DNA of 64,000 nt from an uncultured Oscillospiraceae bacterium (GCA_910589145.1 CAJUSD010000002.1:62001-126000), one strand, 5' to 3'; numbered from the stretch's first letter, positions 51,332 through 59,657 are shown. A program made the numbers and translations. Notes: generated from the letters alone by a model not told the origin.

Positions 51332-51574
51332 TTACAAATTATATTTCTGCAACGACTTGTTGCAGAAATCCTCATCCCACATGATACGTTCCATATCGTC
51401 AGTTTTATTCTCATGGGATAACAACATATAGAGCCGTCTCAAACGGCTGACGCCTTTTTTCATACCTGTTTCCATACCTTGTTCTATACCTATTTCAATA
51501 CCTTCTTTAAGGATTGTCTTCTCATATAACTCTTGGTCAAACTCTGTTATCAACATAAGCTTTACCTCCAACAT
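51332..51574 (-). pseudogene. Duplicated 3' fragment of the Rpn-family nuclease gene
   Basis: An 80-codon frame nearly identical to the last ~88 residues of the full gene just upstream (EVKLMLITEFDQELYEKTIL to the end). The tandem offset is 255 bases. It lacks the nuclease domain. An internal GGAGGTAAAGCTTATG could start a 74-residue product at 51556, so translation is possible, but I treat it as a fragment. A further partial copy of the same segment lies at about 51289-51331. Confidence 0.8.
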
Positions 51575-51586
51575 TTCTCCCCTAAG

Positions 51587-52498
51587 TTACAAATTATATT
51601 CTTGTAACAATTTGTTGCAGAAATCCTCATCCCACATGATACGTTCCATATCGTCAGTTTTATTCTCATGGGATAACAACATATAGAGCCGTCTCAAACG
51701 GCTGACGCCTTTTTTCATACCTGTTTCCATACCTTGTTCTATACCTTGTTCTATACCTTGTTCTATACCTATTTCAATACCTTCTTTAAGGATTGTCTTC
51801 TCATATAACTCTTGGTCAAACTCTGTTATCAACATAAGCTTTACCTCCGCCAATTTTTTCAAAAGGTATTCTTTCAGGAAATTCTCATCAATACATCTCT
51901 TTATTGCCTTATCAACGGCCTCCTGTAAACGGATCCCTTCCTTCTGGTGTTCCTGGATGTATCGGATTAACATCACATAGCCTTCCAGAACCAGGCAGCG
52001 CTTCAGCAGGCCTTCATTTTCCGCTGCGTTTATATTCAGCATATGCGCCGTCCATTCGTATCCTTCCACTGGCATCAGGAATGCATCTGAAAGCTTCAGC
52101 TCCTGTACTGCTGGCACTTTTTCCAGCCCATTGTAAAATACATAATACATCGGCGCTGGGATCTTTACCAACTTCTTTCCATATAAAGCAGTTCCCTTTG
52201 ACCGCAGAATACCGTCAATATTATGTGCATAATAGATCAGGCCCCTTAACGGCATATTATAATTGACCGTGCTCTGGTGTTCCCACAATGCAAGCTGGTT
52301 CTGGAACAGCACCGAAACATCATTTTTCCTCTGGATATAGATTGCATCGGAAAGGGTGACAATCTCCAGGCCGTCCGTATCCTGGTAATCTGTACCATTT
52401 AAAGCATTATAAAGGGACAGTGCATTTTCCTTTTCCGAAAAAAGGTCATGGAAAACGGTATCCTTGTGTTCCCTTTGGACGGTATCATTCCCTGACAT
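51587..52498 (-). CDS. Rpn-family PD-(D/E)XK nuclease / transposase-like protein
   Basis: A 303-residue protein of the Rpn/PDDEXK_2 group, mobile-DNA-associated nucleases that promote recombination (family knowledge). Visible are HDLFSEKENALSLYNALNGT near residue 17, IYIQRKNDVSVLFQNQLALW (about 51-70) with the ND..F..Q.AL.EHQS motif, and PAMYYVFYNGLEK. The C-terminal tail has a GIEQ repeat (IEIGIEQGIEQGIEQGME) encoded by three 12-base units. Such tails vary in length in this family. It has its own promoter and is not related to motility by sequence. Confidence 0.85.
   Translation of the reverse strand: MSGNDTVQREHKDTVFHDLFSEKENALSLYNALNGTDYQDTDGLEIVTLSDAIYIQRKNDVSVLFQNQLALWEHQSTVNYNMPLRGLIYYAHNIDGILRSKGTALYGKKLVKIPAPMYYVFYNGLEKVPAVQELKLSDAFLMPVEGYEWTAHMLNINAAENEGLLKRCLVLEGYVMLIRYIQEHQKEGIRLQEAVDKAIKRCIDENFLKEYLLKKLAEVKLMLITEFDQELYEKTILKEGIEIGIEQGIEQGIEQGMETGMKKGVSRLRRLYMLLSHENKTDDMERIMWDEDFCNKLLQEYNL
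51733..51768. repeat. 12-bp tandem repeat inside the Rpn gene
   Basis: Three tandem units close to CCTTGTTCTATA encode GIEQ repeats. The duplicated fragment downstream has only one unit, so the two copies differ by exactly 24 bases. This looks like slippage-type variation in repeat number. Confidence 0.75.
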
Positions 52499-52537
52499 AT
52501 TATTTCCCCTTTCCTGCTATTGTTCCATGATATACTT

Positions 52538-52566
52538 ATTGTATCATATGAAAACAGCACTGTAAA
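52538..52566 (-). promoter_or_regulatory. Promoter of the Rpn-family gene
   Basis: Minus strand: TTTACA (52566-52561), a 17-base spacer and TACAAT (52543-52538), 40 bases before the ATG at 52498. A small inverted repeat ATGATA/TATCAT spans the -10. Confidence 0.65.
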
Positions 52567-52625
52567 GAAAACCAGGGAAAAACGTTCCGGTTTTTTCTTC
52601 CGGTCAAAAGCGGAAAGCCAATATG

Positions 52626-52664
52626 GAAAAAAGGGAGAACGCGGCCAGCAAGCCGCGCCCTCCC
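52626..52664 (-). terminator. Terminator after the XRE regulator
   Basis: On the minus strand GGGAG..GCGGC pairs with GCCGC..CTCCC, with a small internal loop, and is followed by TTTTTT. It begins about 22 bases past the stop at 52687. Confidence 0.75.
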
Positions 52665-52686
52665 AAGCGCTGAATCCGACCACAGT

Positions 52687-53028
52687 CTATAGAATGGTAT
52701 AGCAGGTGCAGTCGATATGATATTTTTCTTTCAGGTAGTCTGTAAATCCTCGAACTTCAGCCTGAGCTTCCGGGGGAATTGATTTCATCATAATCAATTC
52801 AGAACAAAGGCTGGAAGAATTTTGAATCTTTTCGTCTGTATTCCCAAGTAGATAATCCAGAGAAACATGAAATATCTGTGCAATTTTAATTTTCACGTCG
52901 TCGTTGGGGGTACTCAGCCCGCGCTCATACATGGAAATCGAATTGACGGACAGGGAAAGTTTTTCTGCTAGTTCTTTCTGCGTCATATTCCTCATTTTCC
53001 GCAAATCGCACAGCCGGGTTCCAATCAT
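52687..53028 (-). CDS. XRE-family transcriptional regulator
   Basis: A 113-residue regulator. The N-terminal HTH is CDLRKMRNMTQKELAEKL, then SLSVNSISMYERGLSTPND, then IAQIFHVSLDYLLGNTDE. A C-terminal helical segment (PPEAQAEVRGFTDYLKEKYH) follows. I use ATG 53028, with GAAGTGG before it; the longer frame to 53052 has no ribosome site. It lies 77 bases after fliS, so it may be read through from the fliD operon or have its own promoter. Targets are unknown. Confidence 0.82.
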   Translation of the reverse strand: MIGTRLCDLRKMRNMTQKELAEKLSLSVNSISMYERGLSTPNDDVKIKIAQIFHVSLDYLLGNTDEKIQNSSSLCSELIMMKSIPPEAQAEVRGFTDYLKEKYHIDCTCYTIL

Positions 53029-53105
53029 GTATGACCACTTCTTTCCAAACATCCGGCAGGCAGTATCATTGGCTGAGCGTATAAAGGGGATACTTAAAAC
53101 TATGT

Positions 53106-53642
53106 TTAGGGCACTGTATGAGGTTTTGCCGCAGTGGGACGAGGCTTAGTAGTTGGGCTGGATGTACGCGAGGCAGGATGTGCGGGGGCAGCGGTGCGCG
53201 CTGCCGATGGATGTGCCGGTGCACGGGGCGGCTGAGGCGCCGGAGGAGTAGGTGCAGCAGCGGCAGCCTGGGGATTCCTGGCGCGTTTATCGGCTTCAAT
53301 AAACGTTTCCTGCAACTCCTTAACCATTGGCAGGATTTCGTGGATAGGTCCTGATTCTTTCTTAATATTTGCCTCTACAATTTTTGACACAAAGAACTCG
53401 TATAATGCGGCTAAATTATTGGAAATATCATAATCAAAATTCAAGGTAGCCCTCAGGTGGTTCAGGATACGCTGGGCACGCTGAAGTGCATCGTTCGTTT
53501 TGTTGTAATCCTTATCCTTGAGATACACTTCCGCGAAAGAAAGCTGTTTCACCGTTTCCTCAAACAGCTTGTTAAGCATTTCCCCCTGGGTCATGGTCAT
53601 AACGGACTGCTGTTTGTAGGTTTGGTATGGGTTCTTTTGCAT
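53106..53642 (-). CDS. fliS: Flagellin export chaperone FliS with Pro/Ala-rich tail
   Basis: A 178-residue chaperone. Residues 1-120 are a normal FliS (NPYQTYKQQSVMTMTQGEML, then KTNDALQRAQRILNHLRATL, then LYEFFVSKIVEAN). Residues 121-178 are an Ala/Pro/Thr/Arg-rich low-complexity tail not found in typical FliS (about 125-135 residues). The tail DNA (53109-53282) is GC-rich. It binds flagellin and prevents early assembly. No flagellin gene is in this window. Confidence 0.92.
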   Translation of the reverse strand: MQKNPYQTYKQQSVMTMTQGEMLNKLFEETVKQLSFAEVYLKDKDYNKTNDALQRAQRILNHLRATLNFDYDISNNLAALYEFFVSKIVEANIKKESGPIHEILPMVKELQETFIEADKRARNPQAAAAAPTPPAPQPPRAPAHPSAARTAAPAHPASRTSSPTTKPRPTAAKPHTVP

Positions 53643-53697
53643 CTGGGTTCACCTCATCTATCAATCTTGGCGGCAGGTTTTCAAAAATTCATGGGAA

Positions 53698-56631
53698 TTA
53701 ATAGGAGAACTGCATCGCCAGCCAAGAGCTCTGGTTGCTCATATTGGCAAGGGCAGTTTCCATTGAGTTAAACTGGTTCCAGTAACGGGTTTTTTCAGTT
53801 TGATATTTCTTTTTGAGTTCTTCAATCCGTTCGTTAATGGAAATCAGCCTTTGAGTCATCTGGTTTGTAATAGCGGTAGCTTTGCCCTGAACGCCAGCCT
53901 TTTCGACCAAAGTACCGGCACTGCCGGAACTGGTTTTAGCGGTGCGGTCAAGTTCCTTGTTCATAAGGGCAGCAAGGCCATCTGTAGCATTGGTAAAGAG
54001 TTCTTGGACTGCCTGGGGATTCGATTCAACCATACTGCGGACTTTAGACTCATCAAATTCCAGTTTGCCATAATCGCGCCATTCACTGCTGCTCTCGATG
54101 CCAATGTCATAGAGGGCGAATTCAGAACCTTCCGGCTTAGAATAAAGGGCGGTACGCATATTCTGGAGGAAGCTTGAAATATCGCTGTCGTTGCGGAACA
54201 AACCTTCCTGAGCTTTTTCCTCCCAGAGTTCAATTTCACGATCGGACATTTCCTTTTTCTGGGCACTGGTCAGCGGGGGATAATCACGGTAGGTAGCGTC
54301 TGCATGAATGAGGGTATTGAGTCCGTCAATCATTTCGTTGTATTTCTCAACAAAGGATTTCAATCCGTCAACGATTTTGTCAGTGTTCCGGGAAGTGGTG
54401 ACGGTTTCGGAGGAACCAGTGAAAACCTTACTGTCATTGTCGTTGGAATCCACAATGTAATAATTTCCGCTTTCATCCTGCTTTACATTAAGGCCGGTCA
54501 TATTTTTATAGGTATCCAAAGAATTGCCTGATTTATCGGTAACTGTAATAGAGCCGTCAGTGGTATCCAGCCGATATGTTGAACCAAACTGATCTGTCCA
54601 TTCATTAGAATTACCGGTTGCGGTTAAAACAGGCAGTTGTTCTGTTGTTTCATTTAGAGTAATTGTCATTCCATTTGCTTCAAAAGTATTGCTGCTGCGT
54701 TCAATGGTAATTCCATTGATTTCAGCAATGGCATTTTGACCCTTTACCTCTTTCGCATCAGCCCCGACATTTGCTTCACCCAGCTGTAAGGTGTTGCTTC
54801 CAAACAGTTCAGCCAATTCCGGTTCATCACTTATATCTATAGATCCTGAACCTTTTACAATAAACTGCCCGTCTTTAAATTCAACATTGCCAGCCCCAAC
54901 TTTTGCCTCCAGCAGCCCCTTTAATCTCGTTATGTCGCTGTCGTTTTCGTTGGTGTTTACATTGCTGCTGTTATTAAAACCAAAAGCAACATGAAGGTTC
55001 TTTGCAGCTATGTCCTTCAATTCATCTGCACTGGCGCCTTCCGGGATAACATCATCAAACGTGACTTTTGAACCATCGCGGACAGTCAGTTTATAACCGT
55101 TTGTTTTATCCCCTGTCAATTCGATTTTTTGGTCATTGGTGCCATCCATATATCCGAAACGGTTGGCAAGGCCTTCATTAATCAGTTTAAAAACCTGGTC
55201 GCGGGAACTGGCGGATTTGCTTGGAATCCCTATACTATAGGACTTCCCATCTACTTTAAAGGTAAAATAGCTGCCTTCAAAGGAATCACCAAAACTTTCC
55301 AAATCGGTACTTCCTGTCACTGTATCTGTAAGCAGTTGTTTGCTGGTAACAGAAGAACCAGTGGTCATCCCGTCTACTTTGCCAAACATTGCACTAAGCA
55401 GGTTTCCGCTTTCCTGTGTCATTACAATGTTTCGGCCTGCACCAGTTTCAGAAGACTCAATGGTAAATTTATCCTCCAAGTCACTGTACGTAATTCTCAC
55501 GCCAGCTTTGCTGCTGTTAATCTGTTTTATTACGTCATTTATTGTGTTCTCGCCAGTGAAGGAAAATTTTTCTCCATTAATCGTAAATTCAAACTTATCT
55601 CCCTGCAGGGCATTTACAAAACTTGTATCCTTCAGCATCTGGCCGCGGGCAATCTTATCAGACTGGCCGCTTTTCAGCCCCAGAAGGTCTAGGCCGGACT
55701 GGCTGCCGGAAACAGTAGCAACATTACCTTTTCCGTTGGTTTTGAGGGTAAATTTATTGTTGCTGTCTATATCTACCGTAATCCAGCCCTTGCCGAAAAC
55801 ATTATTAATTTCGTTCTGAAGGGCTGTTTTTATATCTGCGCTGGAGCTGGAGGAGGTTAAGCCATCCAGAGAAACTGTCCTTTTAATGCCATTCAGTTCT
55901 ATATCAAAGGAAACGCTGGCATCAGGCTTCGCAGTTGTAACCAAGCTGCCGTCAGATTTCTGTCCAGCAGTAACACCAAGCATTTCCATACCCAGAGCAC
56001 TGGATTTTGAAGAAATGCTGAAATCACCTGTCATTTTAAGTTTTCCATTCTCATCAATTTCAGCACTTATTCCCGCATCGGTAAGCTGTTTTGCTAATGC
56101 TTTAAGGTTTTCCTCATCAGACTTATTAGGATCAGCAGCAGATAAAGTAACTTTTTTCTCACTGCCTCCCACATTAAAAACAACTTCCCGTTTAAAAGCA
56201 TTTGCATCAACGGTTCCAGTAAGCCCACCGCTGACAGTTGCCCCTGACTTAATACTGCTTGCTGTAGCTAGCTGCCCAACCCGAATAGAAGTATTTCCCA
56301 TGGCGGCATCAGCAGAAGCAATAATATTAAATGCCTTGGAGGAAAAACTAACAGACATGGAATTAAAGAAATCAATGCTGCTCAAATTTGTGGAAGAAGT
56401 ACTTCCAAAGAAAGTGTCCTGGAACTTATTAAGTTCCGCAATGATTTCACGGTATTTCAATTGCTGCCAAATAATTTTCTGCTTTTCCTGTTCCTGTTTG
56501 TCAATTTTATTCTGGGTACCGGCGAGCATCTGCTCAACCATGCTTTCAGTGTCCATACCAGAGATCATACCGGACATGCCTTTATTTGTCGCGGAACTGG
56601 TGCTGTAAGTATTAGTAGTATTTACATTCAT
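53698..56631 (-). CDS. fliD: Filament cap protein FliD, oversized
   Basis: A 977-residue filament cap and hook-associated protein. The N-domain is SGMISGMDTESMVEQMLAGT, RVGQLATASSIKSG near residue 120 is the family motif, and the C-terminal coiled coil is ITNQMTQRLISINERIEELK. Typical FliD is 450-700 residues. The extra length is in the middle, which has several repeated beta-rich modules (FTINGEKFSFTG, FKVDGKSYSIGI, TITLNETTEQL). These would form surface-exposed leg domains. GGAGGCG precedes the ATG. Confidence 0.93.
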   Translation of the reverse strand: MNVNTTNTYSTSSATNKGMSGMISGMDTESMVEQMLAGTQNKIDKQEQEKQKIIWQQLKYREIIAELNKFQDTFFGSTSSTNLSSIDFFNSMSVSFSSKAFNIIASADAAMGNTSIRVGQLATASSIKSGATVSGGLTGTVDANAFKREVVFNVGGSEKKVTLSAADPNKSDEENLKALAKQLTDAGISAEIDENGKLKMTGDFSISSKSSALGMEMLGVTAGQKSDGSLVTTAKPDASVSFDIELNGIKRTVSLDGLTSSSSSADIKTALQNEINNVFGKGWITVDIDSNNKFTLKTNGKGNVATVSGSQSGLDLLGLKSGQSDKIARGQMLKDTSFVNALQGDKFEFTINGEKFSFTGENTINDVIKQINSSKAGVRITYSDLEDKFTIESSETGAGRNIVMTQESGNLLSAMFGKVDGMTTGSSVTSKQLLTDTVTGSTDLESFGDSFEGSYFTFKVDGKSYSIGIPSKSASSRDQVFKLINEGLANRFGYMDGTNDQKIELTGDKTNGYKLTVRDGSKVTFDDVIPEGASADELKDIAAKNLHVAFGFNNSSNVNTNENDSDITRLKGLLEAKVGAGNVEFKDGQFIVKGSGSIDISDEPELAELFGSNTLQLGEANVGADAKEVKGQNAIAEINGITIERSSNTFEANGMTITLNETTEQLPVLTATGNSNEWTDQFGSTYRLDTTDGSITVTDKSGNSLDTYKNMTGLNVKQDESGNYYIVDSNDNDSKVFTGSSETVTTSRNTDKIVDGLKSFVEKYNEMIDGLNTLIHADATYRDYPPLTSAQKKEMSDREIELWEEKAQEGLFRNDSDISSFLQNMRTALYSKPEGSEFALYDIGIESSSEWRDYGKLEFDESKVRSMVESNPQAVQELFTNATDGLAALMNKELDRTAKTSSGSAGTLVEKAGVQGKATAITNQMTQRLISINERIEELKKKYQTEKTRYWNQFNSMETALANMSNQSSWLAMQFSY

Positions 56632-56646
56632 AAAAAACGCCTCCTT

Positions 56647-56683
56647 ATTTCAATCCACGCTCGGTAATTTTACAGAGTGCGGC
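56647..56683 (+). repeat. Dispersed 37-bp repeat, copy A
   Basis: Begins ATTTCAATCCACGCTC and ends ACAGAGTGCGGC. It matches copy B at 58872-58908 in about 30 of 37 positions, with a perfect 15-base core TTTCAATCCACGCTC. It ends 16 bases before the fliD start codon, next to its ribosome site. Weaker similarity continues for about 70 bases. Confidence 0.6.
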
Positions 56684-56913
56684 GGGGGGATTGACCTCAT
56701 GCCAGTGAAGGATACCGATTTCTTTCCGTCCGCACTGTCGATAGAACGGTCCCGCATCCCATCTCCCACTTGCAGAAGATGGGGAACCCTTGCTGATTCA
56801 TGTTAAAAAGCGGGATTCACAATTTTTCCTTATAAATCTAATCGGACGTTTTCATAAAAAATAAAGATGGAAATAAAAAAGTTCTGGAAAAACGCCGAAA
56901 CTAGACGTTTCTT

Positions 56914-57396
56914 TTATATATGCCGGGCGCGTTCAGGGGTTCCGGCCCCTAATCCGACCTGGAACGCCTGGGAAAACCGGGCAGCCTTGGCACTGACACT
57001 GCGGTTGTTCTCTCTGATTTTTTCAGACAGTCCTTCCAACTCCTCCTCAATGCGGTCAATAACAAGAGGCTCTTTTAAACGGATACGATTGGCGATAGCG
57101 TAGACCTCCTGTGCCTTTTCAAACACAGGCCAAAGGATTTCCGGTATTTCCGATTTGGCTTTTTGCAGGCGAACAGCATCCCAAGCTGCCTCCGAAAGCC
57201 CGTCCATGGACTGGGCTGTTTCATGAAGCCGTGCATCTAAATAATCAATCTTGGGAATCAGCCTTTGCCGGCGATTTACCTGATTCTCTATTTCATCTAT
57301 ATGAACCGTAAGGAGCTTCTCAGTCGCATCGTCATATTCATGGAAACAGCCTGCCTTTTCGTCTAGTAACTGGCAGAGAGTTTCAATCTTTTTCAC
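56914..57396 (-). CDS. FlgN/FliT-like flagellar chaperone
   Basis: A 160-residue helical, charged protein (MKKIETLCQLLDEKAGCFHE, then QRLIPKIDYLDARLHETAQS) with a basic tail. Fold and position, directly upstream of fliD, suggest a FliT/FlgN-type chaperone for FliD or hook-associated proteins. A separate, clearer flgN lies at 62499-62981. Assignment rests on context and secondary structure. The 282 bases between it and fliD hold repeat copy A and no gene. Confidence 0.55.
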   Translation of the reverse strand: MKKIETLCQLLDEKAGCFHEYDDATEKLLTVHIDEIENQVNRRQRLIPKIDYLDARLHETAQSMDGLSEAAWDAVRLQKAKSEIPEILWPVFEKAQEVYAIANRIRLKEPLVIDRIEEELEGLSEKIRENNRSVSAKAARFSQAFQVGLGAGTPERARHI

Positions 57397-57416
57397 AGGA
57401 ATTCACGCCTTTCCAG

Positions 57417-57444
57417 TTGTATTTTCTCCATAATTTGGTACAAT
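57417..57444 (+). promoter_or_regulatory. Promoter of the PilZ-like gene
   Basis: TTGTAT (57417-57422), a 16-base spacer and TACAAT (57439-57444), 23 bases before the ATG at 57468. AAAGGGATGG serves as ribosome site. Confidence 0.6.
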
Positions 57445-57467
57445 AAGTACGAAAGGGATGGTAGACA

Positions 57468-58061
57468 ATGTTTGTAACACGCGATTATTTCCCGGCAGTC
57501 CTCAAGACAGCAGAGGGAAATTTTTTGGCGGAAGGCCATGCAAAGGGATATTTAAGCACACGGACATTAGAATTCCGCGGAGATTTTGTGCCGTTATTGA
57601 AGTACCGGACGCAGGCGAGGATCGCCCGTATGGTAAAGGGCTATGAATTACAAAAGTTTGAGGGAACTGTTTATCTTTCTTCCCCGGCTATGCTGCGTCT
57701 GGTAGATGTAAACGAAAGAGAACTCGCGGAAATAGAATTGGAAACCCTTCAGGATGTATTATTTAAAGGGACAATTATCCAGCGCGAATCTATGCGGGAA
57801 ATTGGAAGCGCTGCGGAAATATATTCAATTTCCTATCAAAAACTGCGCTTTACCTGCGAGGAAAGCTTTGAAGAGTCAGAACAGCTCGGTTTAATATTGG
57901 ACGAGCCTTTTTTAATAAAGGGAATTGAACTTCGGGTTCAGGAAAAGATCGTCTTTGGACAGCAGGAACGGATGGGATATCGATGTGAAATCCTATCTAT
58001 GCCGCCGGAAGGCCGGGAGGCGCTGACAGATTATGTCATTCGCCAAGCCCGCGAAAAATAA
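57468..58061 (+). CDS. PilZ-like (YcgR-type) protein
   Basis: A 197-residue protein. The second half resembles a PilZ domain: KLRFTCEESFEESEQLGLIL, then GIELRVQEKIVFGQQERMGY, and a final VIRQAREK helix. The first half could be a YcgR-like N-domain. PilZ proteins bind cyclic-di-GMP and often slow the motor. The classical RxxxR motif is not clearly visible, so binding is uncertain. It is the only plus-strand gene in this part and has its own promoter, placed opposite csrA-fliW. Confidence 0.6.
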   Translation: MFVTRDYFPAVLKTAEGNFLAEGHAKGYLSTRTLEFRGDFVPLLKYRTQARIARMVKGYELQKFEGTVYLSSPAMLRLVDVNERELAEIELETLQDVLFKGTIIQRESMREIGSAAEIYSISYQKLRFTCEESFEESEQLGLILDEPFLIKGIELRVQEKIVFGQQERMGYRCEILSMPPEGREALTDYVIRQAREK

Positions 58062-58070
58062 CGTAAATAT

Positions 58071-58114
58071 GCGGGCACAACCTTAGGAGGTCCTCTTCTT
58101 AGGTGAATGCCCGC
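58071..58114. terminator. Shared hairpin between the convergent PilZ-like gene and csrA
   Basis: GCGGGCA (58071-58077) and TGCCCGC (58108-58114) with an inner AGGAGG-TCCTC pairing. T-rich stretches follow on both strands, a little distant. It may stop transcription from both directions. Confidence 0.6.
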
Positions 58115-58123
58115 AGCTCAGTT

Positions 58124-58363
58124 TTATTTTTCCTTTTCTTGTCCAATTTTAGCCAAGAACGACATAAGATCTGTTTTAGATGCAGAAGACTTTGCCGCCA
58201 AAATATTACTTTCCACCGTCTGACAAAGTTCTTTCCGCATAATCTTATATTCTTTTGGTGCTTGAATACCAACTTTAACACGGTCGCCGGAAACCTCGGT
58301 AATTTTAACCTCAATATCCCCAATCATAACCGATTCGCCGGCTTTTCTGGAGAGTACAAGCAT
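58124..58363 (-). CDS. csrA: Translational regulator CsrA
   Basis: A 79-residue RNA-binding protein: MLVLSRKAGESVMIGDIEVK, then VKVGIQAPKEYKIMRKEL. The RNA-contact residues Arg6 and the KVGIxAP strand are present. In Firmicutes CsrA represses flagellin translation and is held by FliW. The fliW gene ends 2 bases upstream. Its C-terminus is longer than in gamma-proteobacteria, as usual in Gram-positives. Confidence 0.96.
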   Translation of the reverse strand: MLVLSRKAGESVMIGDIEVKITEVSGDRVKVGIQAPKEYKIMRKELCQTVESNILAAKSSASKTDLMSFLAKIGQEKEK

Positions 58364-58365
58364 AA

Positions 58366-58791
58366 TCAGCGTCCCTCCTGACTGCCGACAAGTGGGCGGC
58401 GGATGGGGAAATCCTCATCGAGTATTGTTTGAACAGCGCGTTTTGTTTGAAGGTTGACAATTACTGGACTTTTCATATTGATGGTAGACTTTGGAAAATC
58501 CTGGGCAACCACCACAACCAGCCAGAAAAGATATTCCCCTTCTCCCAACTGTTTCTGAACGTCTGCGGACAGCTTGGGAGTATAATGGTCCTCGACGAGT
58601 TTGGGGTCAGCAAGGATAAAACAGATATGAGGATTTTCTACTGACTGGAGCCAGACAAAATTTGTATTTTCTTCTGCAAATAAAAAGATATACTGGGTCA
58701 AATCCTCAAACCCAAACATTGGGGAAGCAAAAGTAATAATATCCTCTGGGGCCGCTTCAACTTCACCAAAATCTCTGGTGAGAATTTTCAT
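58366..58791 (-). CDS. fliW: CsrA antagonist and flagellar assembly factor FliW
   Basis: A 141-residue protein with DIITFASPMFGFEDLTQYIF, then FVWLQSVENPHICFILADPK and MKSPVIVNLQTKRAVQTI, all typical of FliW. It binds CsrA or flagellin, linking filament assembly to translation. AAAGGGGAT precedes the ATG. A 12-bp hairpin (58815-58854) lies just upstream in its leader. Confidence 0.95.
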   Translation of the reverse strand: MKILTRDFGEVEAAPEDIITFASPMFGFEDLTQYIFLFAEENTNFVWLQSVENPHICFILADPKLVEDHYTPKLSADVQKQLGEGEYLFWLVVVVAQDFPKSTINMKSPVIVNLQTKRAVQTILDEDFPIRRPLVGSQEGR

Positions 58792-58814
58792 AAGAATAAT
58801 CCCCTTTCATATGA

Positions 58815-58854
58815 CAACAGCTATGCAGTCAGGCAACCCGGCGCATAGCTGTTG
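58815..58854. other. Hairpin in the fliW leader
   Basis: CAACAGCTATGC (58815-58826) and GCATAGCTGTTG (58843-58854) form a perfect 12-bp stem, 24 bases before the fliW start. On the plus strand a GATTTTT follows, but no plus-strand gene precedes it. Together with repeat copy B it fills the 269-bp gap before the DUF6470 gene. It may control fliW-csrA expression or RNA processing. Confidence 0.5.
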
Positions 58855-58871
58855 GATTTTTACTTTAGTTT

Positions 58872-58908
58872 GTTTCAATCCACGCTCAATCATTTCACAG
58901 AGTATGGC
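58872..58908 (+). repeat. Dispersed 37-bp repeat, copy B
   Basis: GTTTCAATCCACGCTC to ACAGAGTATGGC, matching copy A at 56647-56683. Both copies sit upstream of minus-strand flagellar genes (fliD and fliW). The minus-strand translations of both end in ERGLK, so they may be remnants of one former gene. Confidence 0.55.
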
Positions 58909-59060
58909 TGCATCGTAAACGAAAAGGATACGGCGCTGACCGCCGCACATTTTGAGCCTGTGGGACCTTCTACAATAATGGCCCGCGAATATTTGCGCTA
59001 TCATCCAGGGGCGGTTTTACCGCCCCAAAAGGACAGACGCGCTAAAAAGAAACGGGCTAT

Positions 59061-59657
59061 TTATGCCACAGGCTCTTCATAGTTGGGATTTGCGCTGGGC
59101 GGCACATAATTTGGCTCGCCTAGGTATTCAATTTTGACCTGCGGATATTGCTCAATAATCATTTGGAATTTGCCTGGAACATAATCCAGGACATTTTGGT
59201 TAATTTCCCAATCCGTCTGGGTAGAAGCCGCTATATAATCAGTATCAACAGTAGCTGGATCCCACGATATTTCCGGCCCGGCACTGGGCAGAAAAGTAGT
59301 AATGGTATCCGGCTGCTCAAAGAGTTTTTGGGAAATTAGCTGGGGAATCGTCACGCCGTTCTGAATCTGGCTTGCTTGATATGCAAAGTTCCCAAAATCA
59401 GCCACTGCCTTTTGAACGGCTTGGGCTCCCTTGGAAGCTTCTTCTGCCAGCATCGTCGCGGTGCTTTTCAGGTTTAAACTGTTTCGCATTTCAGTAGTGT
59501 CCAGCCTAACCTGAATATCCTTTTTTTGGAGATTAAGTCGCGCCGCGGTGCGTGACTGGTGCATTTGAGGATTGTCGGCTTGTTTGAGCTCCAATCGAGC
59601 GCGTTCAATCTGGATTTTGTACTGGATTGGAATGTTTTCAATCTTTAAAAGCTGCAT
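59061..59657 (-). CDS. DUF6470-family protein (YviE-like)
   Basis: A 198-residue protein between flgL and fliW, where Bacillus has yviE. It starts MQLLKIENIPIQYKIQIERA, and the central helix is KSTATMLAEEASKGAQAVQK. The end is Pro/Asn-rich. AGGGGGTG precedes the ATG at 59657. Function unknown. Context says late flagellar assembly. Confidence 0.85.
   Translation of the reverse strand: MQLLKIENIPIQYKIQIERARLELKQADNPQMHQSRTAARLNLQKKDIQVRLDTTEMRNSLNLKSTATMLAEEASKGAQAVQKAVADFGNFAYQASQIQNGVTIPQLISQKLFEQPDTITTFLPSAGPEISWDPATVDTDYIAASTQTDWEINQNVLDYVPGKFQMIIEQYPQVKIEYLGEPNYVPPSANPNYEEPVA

Noticed and set aside
56647..58908. CRISPR array
   Set aside because: Only two diverged copies of the TTTCAATCCACGCTC repeat exist, 2.2 kb apart, with no regular spacers and no cas genes in the window.
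58807..59082. Short ORFs on both strands between fliW and the DUF6470 gene
   Set aside because: They lack ribosome sites and overlap a hairpin and a dispersed repeat. The ERGLK-ending frame may be a gene remnant but cannot be called a gene.
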